A stretch of 38,481 nt of DNA from Lachnospiraceae bacterium (GTDB lineage Bacteria; Bacillota; Clostridia; Lachnospirales; Lachnospiraceae), in assembly GCA_009774345.1 (NCBI GenBank), contig VSNR01000011.1, positions 4,819-43,299 on the forward strand. Reading direction: 5' to 3'. A program made the translations under genes and the position numbers. This document shows positions 1-7,402 of this stretch, piece after piece. The notes under the pieces are model-generated. The model searched no databases and was not told the DNA's origin. It was given only the letters and a program-made list of their open reading frames with translations. The stretch's first letter is position 1, and every line of letters starts with the position of its first letter.

Positions 1-875
1 TCTGGCTTACTCTCCTCGGGTTTGCTTGCTGGCTCGCTCTCGTCCGGTTTGCTCTCTGTATTTCCTGCGCCTTCTGTGCTCTCTGGCGCTTCTTCCTTTG
101 GCGTATCGCTCAGATTTTGGATTCCTGCAATCTGCTCTGTTTTTTCCGCATCAAGATATTCACTGTACACAAGCTGGTCATATTCCGCATCCAGCTGCTT
201 TCCATATGCTTTTGAAGCCTCTGTTCCTGCGTCATAGATATAGATGATGCTGCCATCTCTCACGCCAGAGAACGCATTTTTCTCAATTGTTTTGATTCCC
301 GCAGGAAGTGTGATCGCCCTCACTTCCCCTAGCTGGTCAAATGCCCCCTCTGCAATCGTAGACACGGACTGCGGTATCACGACGTTTTTATCTTCACCGT
401 CATAATGATATAATATTGTTCCATCGGCACTGATATGAAATCCCTTGTCTGCCAAGGTGGTTCCATCCGAGGTAATATTGTACCACTTCTTATATAAAGT
501 AGTGCTCTTTGTCACCTGACTGTCTGTATTATATTTGTTCAGACATGCCTGATCTGTATACCAGATGCCCGGCTCTGTCTTATATCCCGCATAAGAAGCC
601 AGCTTATCATCTGGAAAACTGTCAATGGACTTGCCGTCATCAATTACAAGAACAGGTGTCTTTTCCTGAAAACTGTATCCATTGTAAGTTCCGCGGAAGG
701 TTCCCCCATTCATGCTGAAGGTCACGACATGCGCCGAGGTGTCATCAACCTGCAAATCTTCGTCTGTCATTTCCCTCACGATCTCCGCCTGCGCTTCTGG
801 CATGGGCACCTGTGATATCACGATTGCGAGAATCATGAGAGACACGCCTAAAATGTTTTTTAATCTCCGATACAT
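1..875 (-). CDS. Secreted BspA-type leucine-rich-repeat protein, 3' end cut by window
   Basis: About 291 residues are visible; the frame is open to the left edge, so the C-terminus is missing. The ATG at 875 has an AGAGGGG ribosome site 6-7 nt upstream. Residues 1-30 form a signal peptide (RRLK basic start, hydrophobic core, PEAQA cleavage region). Residues about 48-135 resemble an InlB-type beta-repeat (VTFSMNGGTF opening, LYKKW closing). Residues about 170-215 form a BspA-like LRR unit (EGAFDQL, ITLPAGIKTIEKNAF). A Ser/Pro/Glu-rich linker follows (ESKPDESEP, ASKPEES), as is usual before a wall anchor. The gene starts 45 bp after the sortase B stop, so it is probably co-transcribed and may be that sortase's substrate; the sorting signal lies outside the window. 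Confidence 0.85.
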   Translation of the reverse strand, partial: MYRRLKNILGVSLMILAIVISQVPMPEAQAEIVREMTDEDLQVDDTSAHVVTFSMNGGTFRGTYNGYSFQEKTPVLVIDDGKSIDSFPDDKLASYAGYKTEPGIWYTDQACLNKYNTDSQVTKSTTLYKKWYNITSDGTTLADKGFHISADGTILYHYDGEDKNVVIPQSVSTIAEGAFDQLGEVRAITLPAGIKTIEKNAFSGVRDGSIIYIYDAGTEASKAYGKQLDAEYDQLVYSEYLDAEKTEQIAGIQNLSDTPKEEAPESTEGAGNTESKPDESEPASKPEESKP

Positions 876-920
876 ACTAATCCCCTCTTATCTTCATGTA
901 TTTCTGATTCTATTTATCAA

Positions 921-2075
921 TCACGATACTTTTTTTGCAACCAGCACAAAACGTCCATCTTCCTTGTAATTATCACAGGTAGACAAAATCAGGCAGGTAT
1001 CGCCATATTCCAAAGTCTCCTCTGTCGTGTAGATGGCATTGCCCAGCACATTTTCCCGAAATACATTAAAATTTTCCTCTGTGCTGGTATCAATCGCATC
1101 ATAGTATCGAAAAACATCCTCATCCTCATATGCCACACCGCTCAGCATCGCCGCCACAACCCGGTATTCACTCTCCTCATATAAGGTATCGAAACGGATT
1201 GTCCTGTGTTCATCACAGAACGTTTTCTCTTTATAATTCTTGAGCGTGCCGAACATAACACCCGTTCTCATATTATGGCCATATATGATAAAATTCTGTG
1301 GTACGCCCGCTGTATTCTCAATATCATTCCGGTAATCGAGAATCAACAGACCATTCTTATCATGCTGCTGCTCAAAATTTTTATCAAGATAATAGTTGTT
1401 ATCCCCGCTTCTTGTCATGACTGGATAGTCGATCTTGGTGCCCGGTATCCTGAGCCATCCTGTAAAATCTGGATTCTCCTCATACAATTGTGTAAATTTC
1501 GGAAGCATCACTGCCGTTTCTTTGCTTTGCTCCTCAGACTGCACAGGCTCCTGCTGTGCTGTCTGGACTGCGGCGTCCTGCTTTTCTGCTGTCGTCTGAT
1601 GCTGTGTATTTAATTGCCCGCTGTCTGTCTCGGATGTATCAAGGATTTTTGCCTGTAGCTTCTTTGTCTGGTAATTTGTCCTGAGATCCATCAACAAATT
1701 CCAATTGATACACACAATACACGAGATCAGCACAACTGCCGAGACAACACATGCTATTTTCCGATTGATTGATAACAATTGTTTTCTATTTTGTTTCTTT
1801 TGTCTTTTCCGCTGAATTGCCCTGTCAATCTGCTGTCGCTGTGCATCTGTCATACTTTCATACAGACTGGACAGAAAATTCTCTCCGGTTTCGCTCTGGA
1901 AACATATGTTATCTTTCTTGATTTTATAGTAGATTTCCTGCGCCTGATGCATCGTCATCTTTTTTTTGCCGGATATGCCATGTGTCAATTGACTGATCAA
2001 CTGCAAATCATGCTCTACTGCTTTTGGGTCGTAACCAGTGCTGTAGCTGTTATACATTTCCCTGTAATTCCCCAT
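921..2075 (-). CDS. srtB: Class B sortase
   Basis: 384 residues. One membrane helix (about 107-123) divides a cytosolic N-terminus from an extracytoplasmic catalytic domain (about 195-384). The sortase triad is visible: His267 in IYGHNM, Cys367 in LILSTC and Arg375 in EDGRFVLVAKK. The TLSTC-like motif followed by Tyr and Arg is typical of class B. Residues 140-190 form a Gln/Thr/Glu-rich stalk. The cytosolic N-terminus of roughly 100 residues is long for a sortase and ends in a very basic stretch (RKRQKKQNRK) before the helix. The start has AGGTG 7 nt upstream. It is the first gene of a pair with the LRR protein. The enzyme should transfer a surface or pilus-type substrate to the cell wall; the substrate is inferred from adjacency only. 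Confidence 0.9.
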   Translation of the reverse strand: MGNYREMYNSYSTGYDPKAVEHDLQLISQLTHGISGKKKMTMHQAQEIYYKIKKDNICFQSETGENFLSSLYESMTDAQRQQIDRAIQRKRQKKQNRKQLLSINRKIACVVSAVVLISCIVCINWNLLMDLRTNYQTKKLQAKILDTSETDSGQLNTQHQTTAEKQDAAVQTAQQEPVQSEEQSKETAVMLPKFTQLYEENPDFTGWLRIPGTKIDYPVMTRSGDNNYYLDKNFEQQHDKNGLLILDYRNDIENTAGVPQNFIIYGHNMRTGVMFGTLKNYKEKTFCDEHRTIRFDTLYEESEYRVVAAMLSGVAYEDEDVFRYYDAIDTSTEENFNVFRENVLGNAIYTTEETLEYGDTCLILSTCDNYKEDGRFVLVAKKVS

Positions 2076-2131
2076 TGTTCACACCTACTGTATACTTTTT
2101 ATGTAACCCTTAAACATTACTAATATAACAC

Positions 2132-2160
2132 AAAAAAAGGAAATTGTATAGACAATTTCC
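2132..2160 (-). terminator. Intrinsic terminator upstream of sortase
   Basis: Perfect 9-bp inverted repeat (GGAAATTGT / ACAATTTCC, loop of 4) followed on the minus strand by seven T residues. It would stop minus-strand transcription arriving from the leuS side, just before the sortase transcription unit begins. Confidence 0.75.
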
Positions 2161-2212
2161 AAAATTTATTTTGCTTTTTTGCCCTCCTATATTCGATACA
2201 GAAAATATCAGA

Positions 2213-2241
2213 TTGAAATTCCTATGAGTTTATGTTAATAT
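2213..2241 (+). promoter_or_regulatory. Promoter of the 34-aa peptide gene
   Basis: TTGAAA, 17-bp spacer, TAATAT, with TG placed as an extended -10. It predicts transcription start near 2248 and a leader of about 100 nt before the peptide start at 2351. Confidence 0.5.
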
Positions 2242-2264
2242 TTATTCGGACTATCAAGATGGTA

Positions 2265-2342
2265 GGCGGTTAGCCCTCCCCGGAGGGACTGTGACCCTCC
2301 GTTTACATAGAAACCTGCTTGCAGGAATCTGGGAAAGGAGGG
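2265..2342 (+). promoter_or_regulatory. Structured leader that can mask the ribosome site
   Basis: The leader holds CCCTCC at 2274-2279, facing GGAGGG at 2282-2287 with a 2-nt gap, and a second CCCTCC at 2295-2300. Either can pair with the Shine-Dalgarno GGAGGG at 2337-2342. ACCTGC / GCAGG near 2313-2325 forms another small hairpin. This arrangement would let the mRNA fold into a translation-inactive form, as known for type I toxin mRNAs. The folding is inferred by eye. Confidence 0.4.
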
Positions 2343-2350
2343 CAATGTGG

Positions 2351-2455
2351 ATGTTAACGATAGAAGGATTGATTTCAGTGCTCGGATTATGTCTGACCTG
2401 CTTCGGTCTTGGTTATGCCATGGGCAATAAAGATAATAACCATACACAGAAATAA
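2351..2455 (+). CDS. 34-aa single-helix membrane peptide, type I toxin-like
   Basis: The peptide starts MLTIEGLISVLGLC, continues as one hydrophobic helix with a GLGYAMG end (residues about 6-25), and ends in a polar tail (NKDNNHTQK). The ATG at 2351 has AAAGGAGGG with an ideal 8-nt spacing; the in-frame ATG at 2345 is only 2 nt from that site and is rejected. Small one-helix peptides with a charged tail, a strong ribosome site and a structured leader are the pattern of Firmicutes type I toxins (TxpA/BsrG-like in layout, not shown to be homologous). Own promoter at 2213 and terminator at 2529. That it is a gene is fairly secure; toxicity is inference. Confidence 0.6.
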   Translation: MLTIEGLISVLGLCLTCFGLGYAMGNKDNNHTQK

Positions 2456-2561
2456 CCGCCCCAGTCTGCAAAACGAAGCGGTTATACTGCATATATGTTT
2501 CGGGCTAGCCGTCTATCGGTAGTTCCATGAAAGACATTTGTTGAAGCAAATGTCTTTCTTT
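2452..2561 (-). ncRNA. Candidate antisense RNA to the 34-aa peptide mRNA
   Basis: A minus-strand promoter (2568-2596) would start an RNA near 2561. The RNA begins with the 12-bp hairpin at 2529-2558. It ends at an 8-bp hairpin (ATAACCGC / GCGGTTAT, 2452-2485) followed by TTTC, just past the peptide stop codon. Such an RNA of about 110 nt would be complementary to the 3' part of the peptide mRNA, matching the toxin/antitoxin 3'-overlap geometry of bsrG/SR4 and txpA/RatA. The T tract is weak, so some readthrough into the coding region is possible. Confidence 0.35.
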
Positions 2562-2567
2562 ATATTT
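2529..2567 (+). terminator. Terminator of the 34-aa peptide mRNA
   Basis: Perfect 12-bp stem (GAAAGACATTTG / CAAATGTCTTTC, loop TTGAAG) followed on plus by a T-rich tract (TTTATATTT). Confidence 0.75.
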
Positions 2568-2596
2568 AATATATCACAAGGAGAAGGAGATTTCAA
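2568..2596 (-). promoter_or_regulatory. Minus-strand promoter inside the end of the LeuRS-like gene
   Basis: On the minus strand: TTGAAA, 17-bp spacer, TATATT. It overlaps the last codons of the LeuRS-like gene and points into the peptide locus, where it would drive the candidate antisense RNA. Confidence 0.4.
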
Positions 2597-3317
2597 CCTT
2601 CATTTTTGCCTGCACCCATAACATCTTACACAAATCCGGTGCATACGGCGCCAGCAGAATCACAAATCTGCGGCAGCATTCCGCGATATCAGGATTGAAA
2701 TGCGGTTCCGCTTCCTGCGGCGTCTCATATTCTGCCTTGCTATGCGGCACAGCCGCCGCAACCGCTTGGTTGTGGAGTGTATTTATAATATCACCTGTTT
2801 TTAATTCTTTCTGAAAAAGCTTCAGCAGTTCCATCAGCGCCGCCACAATATGATGACGGTTTGGCAGGGTATTTCCGCGGAGAATACATTTTCTGATTTG
2901 GGCATCTGTTGCTTCCAGTGCCGCTTCAAGCCTTCGCACGCTCTGAATCGGAAAGTTTTCCTCATGATAATGGCCACTCCTGTTCCACAGAGCAGCAGCA
3001 AGAATCATCCTTCTGGTTCTGCCAAGAAACTTGTAGATGCCCTCTAGCGCCCCTTCCTGCCAGCTATCATAATACGGCGCGTCGTTCTCCTTTGGTGTCT
3101 GTTCAAATAACAGGTATAATCTTAGACAGTCTGTGCCGTAATCCATCACCAAATCATCATCAAAAACACGCGCGCCTGTCTCGTCAAGCCATTGGAGTAA
3201 AGACTGTCCGCACGAGTCTGTGCACGCAAAACTGTCGGGGATTTCACACCCCGACAATCTTTTTGCATGATATTCAATTTCCCTATGGTTCATAGGAGTC
3301 AAAATATCTTTGAACAT
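2574..3317 (-). CDS. Truncated LeuRS-like protein (anticodon-binding-domain paralogue)
   Basis: 247 residues resembling only the C-terminal third of leucyl-tRNA synthetase. Residues 58-105 (MDYGTDCLRLYLLFEQTP, EGIYKFLGRTRRM) match the neighbouring LeuRS stretch DEFGADTLRTYEMF / CRRFLDRVWKL. Residues 150-240 (AALMELLKLF, ILLAPYAPDLCKMLW) match its anticodon-binding helices (AAMMALVNDFY, LNPVAPHMTEELW). The KMSKS loop is replaced by an unrelated sequence (DETGARVFDDD), and the HIGH-containing nucleotide fold and editing domain are absent, so it cannot aminoacylate. It begins 20 bp after the leuS stop with only a weak ribosome site (CGGAAA), suggesting coupled expression. It could be a tRNA-binding accessory or regulator, or a decaying duplicate; the long intact frame favours function. 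Confidence 0.75.
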   Translation of the reverse strand: MFKDILTPMNHREIEYHAKRLSGCEIPDSFACTDSCGQSLLQWLDETGARVFDDDLVMDYGTDCLRLYLLFEQTPKENDAPYYDSWQEGALEGIYKFLGRTRRMILAAALWNRSGHYHEENFPIQSVRRLEAALEATDAQIRKCILRGNTLPNRHHIVAALMELLKLFQKELKTGDIINTLHNQAVAAAVPHSKAEYETPQEAEPHFNPDIAECCRRFVILLAPYAPDLCKMLWVQAKMKVEISFSL

Positions 3318-3337
3318 ATTCGTTTCCGCACAATCGT

Positions 3338-5755
3338 TTAGTTTTTTACTACAATATTCAGGATTCTGCCCTTTACATAGATTTCCTTCACAATGTTCTT
3401 GCCCGCTGTGAGCTCTGCAATCACTGGAATAACATGTGCTTTTTCTTTGACAGAAGCCTCGTCCTCGTCGAGGCCGACCATCAGTGTCGCCTTCACCTTG
3501 CCATTGATCTGCACGGCAATCTCCACCGTGGACTCCACCGTCTTTGCCTCGTCATACTCCGGCCACTTCTGCTGGTAAGCCCTGCCATTGCCAAAGTACA
3601 TCTCCCAAAGCTCCTCTGTCATGTGTGGCGCTACAGGATTCAGCAGTAATATGAGCGTCGCATACTCAGCCTTTGTGATACTGTTTGCCTTATAAAAATC
3701 ATTGACCAGCGCCATCATTGCCGCAATCGCCGTGTTGAACTTCAATCCCTCAAAATCGTTGGAAACTTTCTTGATGGTCTGGTGAATTTTTGTCTCCATT
3801 TCCGGGCGGTAGCCGTCGCCGTCCGTCATCATATCCTGAAGCTTCCAGACACGGTCAAGAAACCGTCGGCATCCTTTCACGCCCTCCATACTCCATGCGG
3901 CGCTCAGGTCAAACGCACCGATAAACATTTCATAGGTCCTGAGTGTGTCTGCGCCAAACTCATCCACCACATCATCGGGATTGACGACATTGCCTCTTGA
4001 CTTGGACATCTTTTCGCCGTTCTCGCCAAGAATCATGCCATGCGAAGTACGTTTTTTGTAGGGCTCGTCACAGGGCACCAAGTTCTGGTCATAGAGGAAC
4101 TTATGCCAGAATCTTGAGTAGAGCAGATGCAGTGTCGTGTGCTCCATTCCACCGTTATACCAGTCCACCGGCATCCAGTAGTCAAGCGCTTCCTTTGACG
4201 CAAACTCCTTGTCATTGTCCGGGTCGATGTAGCGCAGGAAATACCATGAAGACCCCGCCCACTGCGGCATGGTATCCGTCTCACGCTCCGCCTTGCCGCC
4301 GCACTTAGGACAGGTCGTCTCCACCCAGTCGCGCATTGCCGCAAGCGGCGACTCGCCGGTATCCGTGGGCATATAGCTCTCCACCTCGGGAAGCTTTAAC
4401 GGCAGCTCGCTCTCATCAAGTGGGACATATCCGCAGCATGGACATTTTACAATGGGAATCGGCTCACCCCAATAACGCTGGCGGGAAAATACCCAGTCGC
4501 GGAGCTTGAAATTCACCTTTTTATGACCAATGCCCTTTTCTTCGAGCCACTTTGTGATTGCTTCCTTGGCATCCTTTACTTCCATTCCGTTCAGAAAATC
4601 AGAATTGCAGAGTTTTCCTGTCGCAACATCTGTAAATGCCTCATTCTGGACATCACCGCCCGCAACCACTTCTATAATCGGAAGTCCAAATTTCTTTGCA
4701 AAATCCCAGTCCCTCGTATCATGTGCCGGTACTGCCATGATTGCACCTGTTCCATAGGACATTAATACATAATCCGAAACCCACACTGGAATTTCTTTAT
4801 TATTGACAGGATTGATTGCCGAAATCCCATTGATACACACACCGGTCTTATCCTTGGCAAGCTCTGTCCGCTCGAAGTCAGATTTTTTGGATGCCTGCTC
4901 ACGGTAAGCGGCAATCTCATCATAGTTTCCGATTTCAGCCTTATATTTTTCAATCAAAGGATGCTCTGGGGAAATAACCATGTAGGTCGCGCCAAACAAT
5001 GTATCTGGTCTTGTCGTATAGATTAAGAGGGTCTCGTCCTTGTCCTTAATCTTAAACTCCACCTCAGCGCCCTCAGAACGTCCTATCCAATTTTTCTGGG
5101 AAACCTTGACCTTCTCAATATAATCCACATGGTCAAGCCCTTCAATTAATTTGTCAGCGTAATCCGTGATTTTGAGCATCCACTGGGACTGCATCTTACG
5201 GATGACCTCAGAACCGCAGCGCTCACACACGCCATTTACAACCTCCTCATTGGCAAGACCAACCTTGCACGAGGTACAGAAGTTAATCGGCATCTCGCTC
5301 TTGTAGGCAAGCCCTTTCTTGAAAAGCTGCAAGAAAATCCACTGCGTCCACTTGTAGTAATTTTCATCGGTAGTATTCACTTCTTTTGACCAGTCAAAAG
5401 AATAGCCAAGTGCCTTTAACTGGTTCTTGAAATGCTCCACATTATTCTTTGTCACAATCTTTGGGTGAATCTTGTTTTTGATCGCGTAGTTTTCTGTTGG
5501 AAGTCCGAACGCGTCCCATCCCATCGGAAACAGCACGTTATAGCCCTGCATTCTGCGCTTTCTCGACACGATATCCATCGCCGTGTATGGTCTGGGATGC
5601 CCTACGTGAAGCCCCTGCCCGGACGGATACGGAAACTCTACCAGCGCATAGTACTTTGGCTTGGTCTTGTCCACACCGACCTTGAAGGCTTCCTCCTTGT
5701 CCCATATATCTTGCCATTTTTTCTCAATGTCCTTTGGAGAATACTCTTTGCTCAT
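3338..5755 (-). CDS. leuS: Leucyl-tRNA synthetase
   Basis: 805 residues, normal for bacterial LeuRS. Class Ia signatures are present: HVGH at 50-53 within PYPSGQGLHVGHPRPYT, and KMSKS at 582-586. The CP1 editing insertion includes TTRPDTLFGATYMV and the DTRD segment. Zinc-type Cys pairs (CTSCKVG, CERCG; CPCCGY, CPKCGG) are present, and the C-terminus carries the anticodon-binding helices and the small C-terminal domain. It charges tRNA-Leu in the cytosol. AAGGAG lies 10 nt before the ATG. Promoter at 5837-5865. No T-box sequence (AGGGTGGNACCGCG) occurs in the short leader, which is notable because many Firmicutes leuS genes carry one. It probably heads an operon with the LeuRS-like gene. Confidence 0.97.
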   Translation of the reverse strand: MSKEYSPKDIEKKWQDIWDKEEAFKVGVDKTKPKYYALVEFPYPSGQGLHVGHPRPYTAMDIVSRKRRMQGYNVLFPMGWDAFGLPTENYAIKNKIHPKIVTKNNVEHFKNQLKALGYSFDWSKEVNTTDENYYKWTQWIFLQLFKKGLAYKSEMPINFCTSCKVGLANEEVVNGVCERCGSEVIRKMQSQWMLKITDYADKLIEGLDHVDYIEKVKVSQKNWIGRSEGAEVEFKIKDKDETLLIYTTRPDTLFGATYMVISPEHPLIEKYKAEIGNYDEIAAYREQASKKSDFERTELAKDKTGVCINGISAINPVNNKEIPVWVSDYVLMSYGTGAIMAVPAHDTRDWDFAKKFGLPIIEVVAGGDVQNEAFTDVATGKLCNSDFLNGMEVKDAKEAITKWLEEKGIGHKKVNFKLRDWVFSRQRYWGEPIPIVKCPCCGYVPLDESELPLKLPEVESYMPTDTGESPLAAMRDWVETTCPKCGGKAERETDTMPQWAGSSWYFLRYIDPDNDKEFASKEALDYWMPVDWYNGGMEHTTLHLLYSRFWHKFLYDQNLVPCDEPYKKRTSHGMILGENGEKMSKSRGNVVNPDDVVDEFGADTLRTYEMFIGAFDLSAAWSMEGVKGCRRFLDRVWKLQDMMTDGDGYRPEMETKIHQTIKKVSNDFEGLKFNTAIAAMMALVNDFYKANSITKAEYATLILLLNPVAPHMTEELWEMYFGNGRAYQQKWPEYDEAKTVESTVEIAVQINGKVKATLMVGLDEDEASVKEKAHVIPVIAELTAGKNIVKEIYVKGRILNIVVKN

Positions 5756-5776
5756 CTCTTTTTTACTCCTTTTCGT

Positions 5777-5796
5777 CCCCTTTTATCACAAAGGGG
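5777..5796 (-). promoter_or_regulatory. Hairpin in the leuS leader
   Basis: A 7-bp stem (CCCCTTT / AAAGGGG) lies directly before the leuS ribosome site. It could tune translation or protect the 5' end. It lacks a following T tract, so it is not a clear attenuator. Confidence 0.35.
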
Positions 5797-5836
5797 CTTA
5801 TATTCTTATATTTTCGATGCGAAATACTCATGTGTT

Positions 5837-5865
5837 ATTGTATCGCAATCGCTTTTAGATTGCAA
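5837..5865 (-). promoter_or_regulatory. leuS promoter
   Basis: TTGCAA, 17-bp spacer, TACAAT on the minus strand. Predicted start near 5830, giving a leader of about 75 nt. Confidence 0.6.
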
Positions 5866-5891
5866 GTTTTTATCAGATATGTTTTTCATTT

Positions 5892-5911
5892 CACAGCCGC
5901 ATTCCTGTTGC
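5892..5911 (-). repeat. 20-bp direct repeat, left copy (remnant of a GNAT gene end)
   Basis: Identical to 6781-6800. On the minus strand it reads GATGMRL followed by a stop, the same peptide that ends the GNAT protein at 6765 (GATGMRLWIDIE). It therefore looks like the leftover 3' end of a duplicated acetyltransferase gene lying just downstream of the zeta-toxin pair. Confidence 0.6.
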
Positions 5912-5919
5912 ACCGGAAG

Positions 5920-6525
5920 CTACTCTTTTATATAATTCAAATTTTTTCTTTGCATAGCTGAAATATCTGTCAAAGCGTATATATCTTCATAATGCCAGTC
6001 ATCACACTCATCAAAATATATCTGTTCTTTCCGCTTCTTAAATATGCGAAAAGGTCTACTGGCAGAGTTATCATATATATGGCAAATATCGCAAACTTTA
6101 ACTAGATCTTTTACCAGCGCCAAAGCCTTATCATACCTTGCAATTATCTTTTCTTCTGGTACATCATGCCCACCTGATTCTACTCTTGCCTTTACACGCC
6201 ATACATTAATCATAGAATCTGCTGTCAAAATATAGTAACAGCGTATAAAGTATCCTTTTTCTCTTGCTCTTTTTAGCAGTATCAAGTTCCGCTCTGTTGA
6301 CAACACTGTTTCAAAACAAAATTCCTGCATTTGTTCCAAGTGTTCTTCGCGTTGTTTTTCCGCTAATTGTGCTGCATCTAAATCAGAGCATTTTAAATAC
6401 TTTTTAATTTCATCCGCATTAATATAATCCATCGGCGGCTTTAACAATTGGGTAAATGTACTTTTTCCAGAACCGTTCGGACCAGCAAAAATAACAATTT
6501 CAGGTTTTCTTTGAAATTCGCTCAC
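5920..6525 (-). CDS. Zeta-toxin family kinase
   Basis: 201 residues. Walker A is GPNGSGKST (15-23). INADEI (35-40) matches the substrate-binding Asp region. FETVLST (71-77) and the Arg-rich WRVKARVESGGHDVPEE (109-125) are hallmarks of zeta-type toxins, which phosphorylate UDP-GlcNAc and block wall synthesis, or related small-molecule/protein kinases. The start is GTG, chosen because AGGAG lies 7 nt upstream and inside the preceding antitoxin gene; the two genes overlap by 26 nt. Flanked by a 20-bp direct repeat (5892, 6781). The actual substrate is not determinable here. Confidence 0.85.
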   Translation of the reverse strand: MSEFQRKPEIVIFAGPNGSGKSTFTQLLKPPMDYINADEIKKYLKCSDLDAAQLAEKQREEHLEQMQEFCFETVLSTERNLILLKRAREKGYFIRCYYILTADSMINVWRVKARVESGGHDVPEEKIIARYDKALALVKDLVKVCDICHIYDNSASRPFRIFKKRKEQIYFDECDDWHYEDIYALTDISAMQRKNLNYIKE

Positions 6526-6721
6526 TATAGCGCTCCTTTCTCATCCTTCTTCCTATTTCTTTCCTTGTTCCATCATCATTTTCCTGATATATAATCTGAC
6601 TCTGCCTGTCATATACAACAATCGGAACTCCTAACGCTCTATTTTTCTCTAATTCTATTCTTACCGCTTCATTCGCACGTCTAATAACTGCTTCGTCTGA
6701 AATATAATCTTCTCGTTTCAT
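6500..6721 (-). CDS. Putative antitoxin of the zeta-type toxin
   Basis: 73 residues, acidic/basic and helical: MKREDYISDEAV, RRANEAVRIELEKNRALGVPIVVYD, then a beta-strand pair (QSQIIYQENDDG) and a basic end (RRMRKERYSERISKK). GGGAG precedes the ATG. It lies directly upstream of, and overlaps, the zeta-toxin gene, the standard antitoxin-first order. It does not look like the streptococcal epsilon antitoxin; small proteins with the PIVVYD-x-I-Y pattern commonly accompany clostridial zeta toxins. The call rests mainly on position and size. Confidence 0.7.
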   Translation of the reverse strand: MKREDYISDEAVIRRANEAVRIELEKNRALGVPIVVYDRQSQIIYQENDDGTRKEIGRRMRKERYSERISKKT

Positions 6722-6764
6722 AGACTGCTCCCTTCTTTTTCAATAATTCGCCTCAATATGCACC

Positions 6765-7292
6765 TCACTCTATATCAATCCACAGCCGCATTCCTGTTGC
6801 GCCGATGGAGAATCCCAGCTTTTCGTAAAAAGGTTCTTTCCCTTTCACAGATGTCAAACCTACTTCTATCTTCGTGCCCGGAATGGCTGTGCTTCTGATA
6901 TAAGCCAGAAGCCTGTTCACAATGCTCTTTCCAATTCCTTTTCCTTGATATTCTGGCAAAACAATAATGTCCTGCAAATACCAATACATCGCCCCGTCAC
7001 CGACAAGCCTTCCCATCCCGACTGTTTTTCCATTGCATACTGCTGATACATGAAATAATCCATTTTTGAGCGCTTTTTCAACTTGGTCTAAGGGTCTGTC
7101 CAGCATTCCAACTGCTGCTTTTAACTGAATAAAGTCTTCTGCACGCAATACATTTTCCACTAATTCATATTGTAGTTCTTCCATATTTTCAGACAATCCC
7201 TCAACGCTCTCAAGAAGCTGCACTACATAATATAACTTATCTTCGGGCATACGGCAAATCAAATCAATTGCTCTCTCTTTCATCACAGTCAT
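6765..7292 (-). CDS. GNAT family N-acetyltransferase with antitoxin-like N-terminal helix
   Basis: 175 residues. The C-terminal 130 residues are a GNAT fold: DIIVLPEYQGKGIG (108-121) is the acetyl-CoA pyrophosphate loop, followed by NRLLAYI and FYEKLGF, the usual last strand region. Residues 1-40 (AIDLICRMPEDKLYYVVQLLESVEGL) are not part of the fold; they resemble the short helical dimerisation segment found in many small Firmicutes antitoxins (PEDKLYYVVQ pattern). The acceptor is unknown. AGAGGA precedes the ATG. The last 20 bp of homology recur at 5892. Confidence 0.85.
   Translation of the reverse strand: MTVMKERAIDLICRMPEDKLYYVVQLLESVEGLSENMEELQYELVENVLRAEDFIQLKAAVGMLDRPLDQVEKALKNGLFHVSAVCNGKTVGMGRLVGDGAMYWYLQDIIVLPEYQGKGIGKSIVNRLLAYIRSTAIPGTKIEVGLTSVKGKEPFYEKLGFSIGATGMRLWIDIE
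6781..6800 (-). repeat. 20-bp direct repeat, right copy (inside GNAT 3' end)
   Basis: Exact match to 5892-5911, same orientation; it encodes GATGMRL near the C-terminus of the intact GNAT. The two copies bracket the zeta-toxin pair. Confidence 0.7.
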
Positions 7293-7402
7293 AAAACTTT
7301 CCTCTTTCCATTCAATCTTTTTACAAAAACACCATATGCAATATCTTCTATTTCACGCTATTCACAGAATCACATTGCTTCCTGTGCATTTTTAAACATA
7401 CT

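Noticed and set aside
2235..2492. 85-residue minus-strand frame
   Set aside because: Opposite the 34-residue peptide; no ribosome site, and it starts within the terminator-like hairpin region.
5756..5919. T-box leader before leuS
   Set aside because: No AGGGTGGNACCGCG-type sequence or specifier-loop architecture in the 164-bp gap; only a 7-bp hairpin next to the ribosome site.
5432..5935. 167-residue plus-strand frame across the leuS start
   Set aside because: Mostly antisense to leuS and its promoter; no ribosome site.
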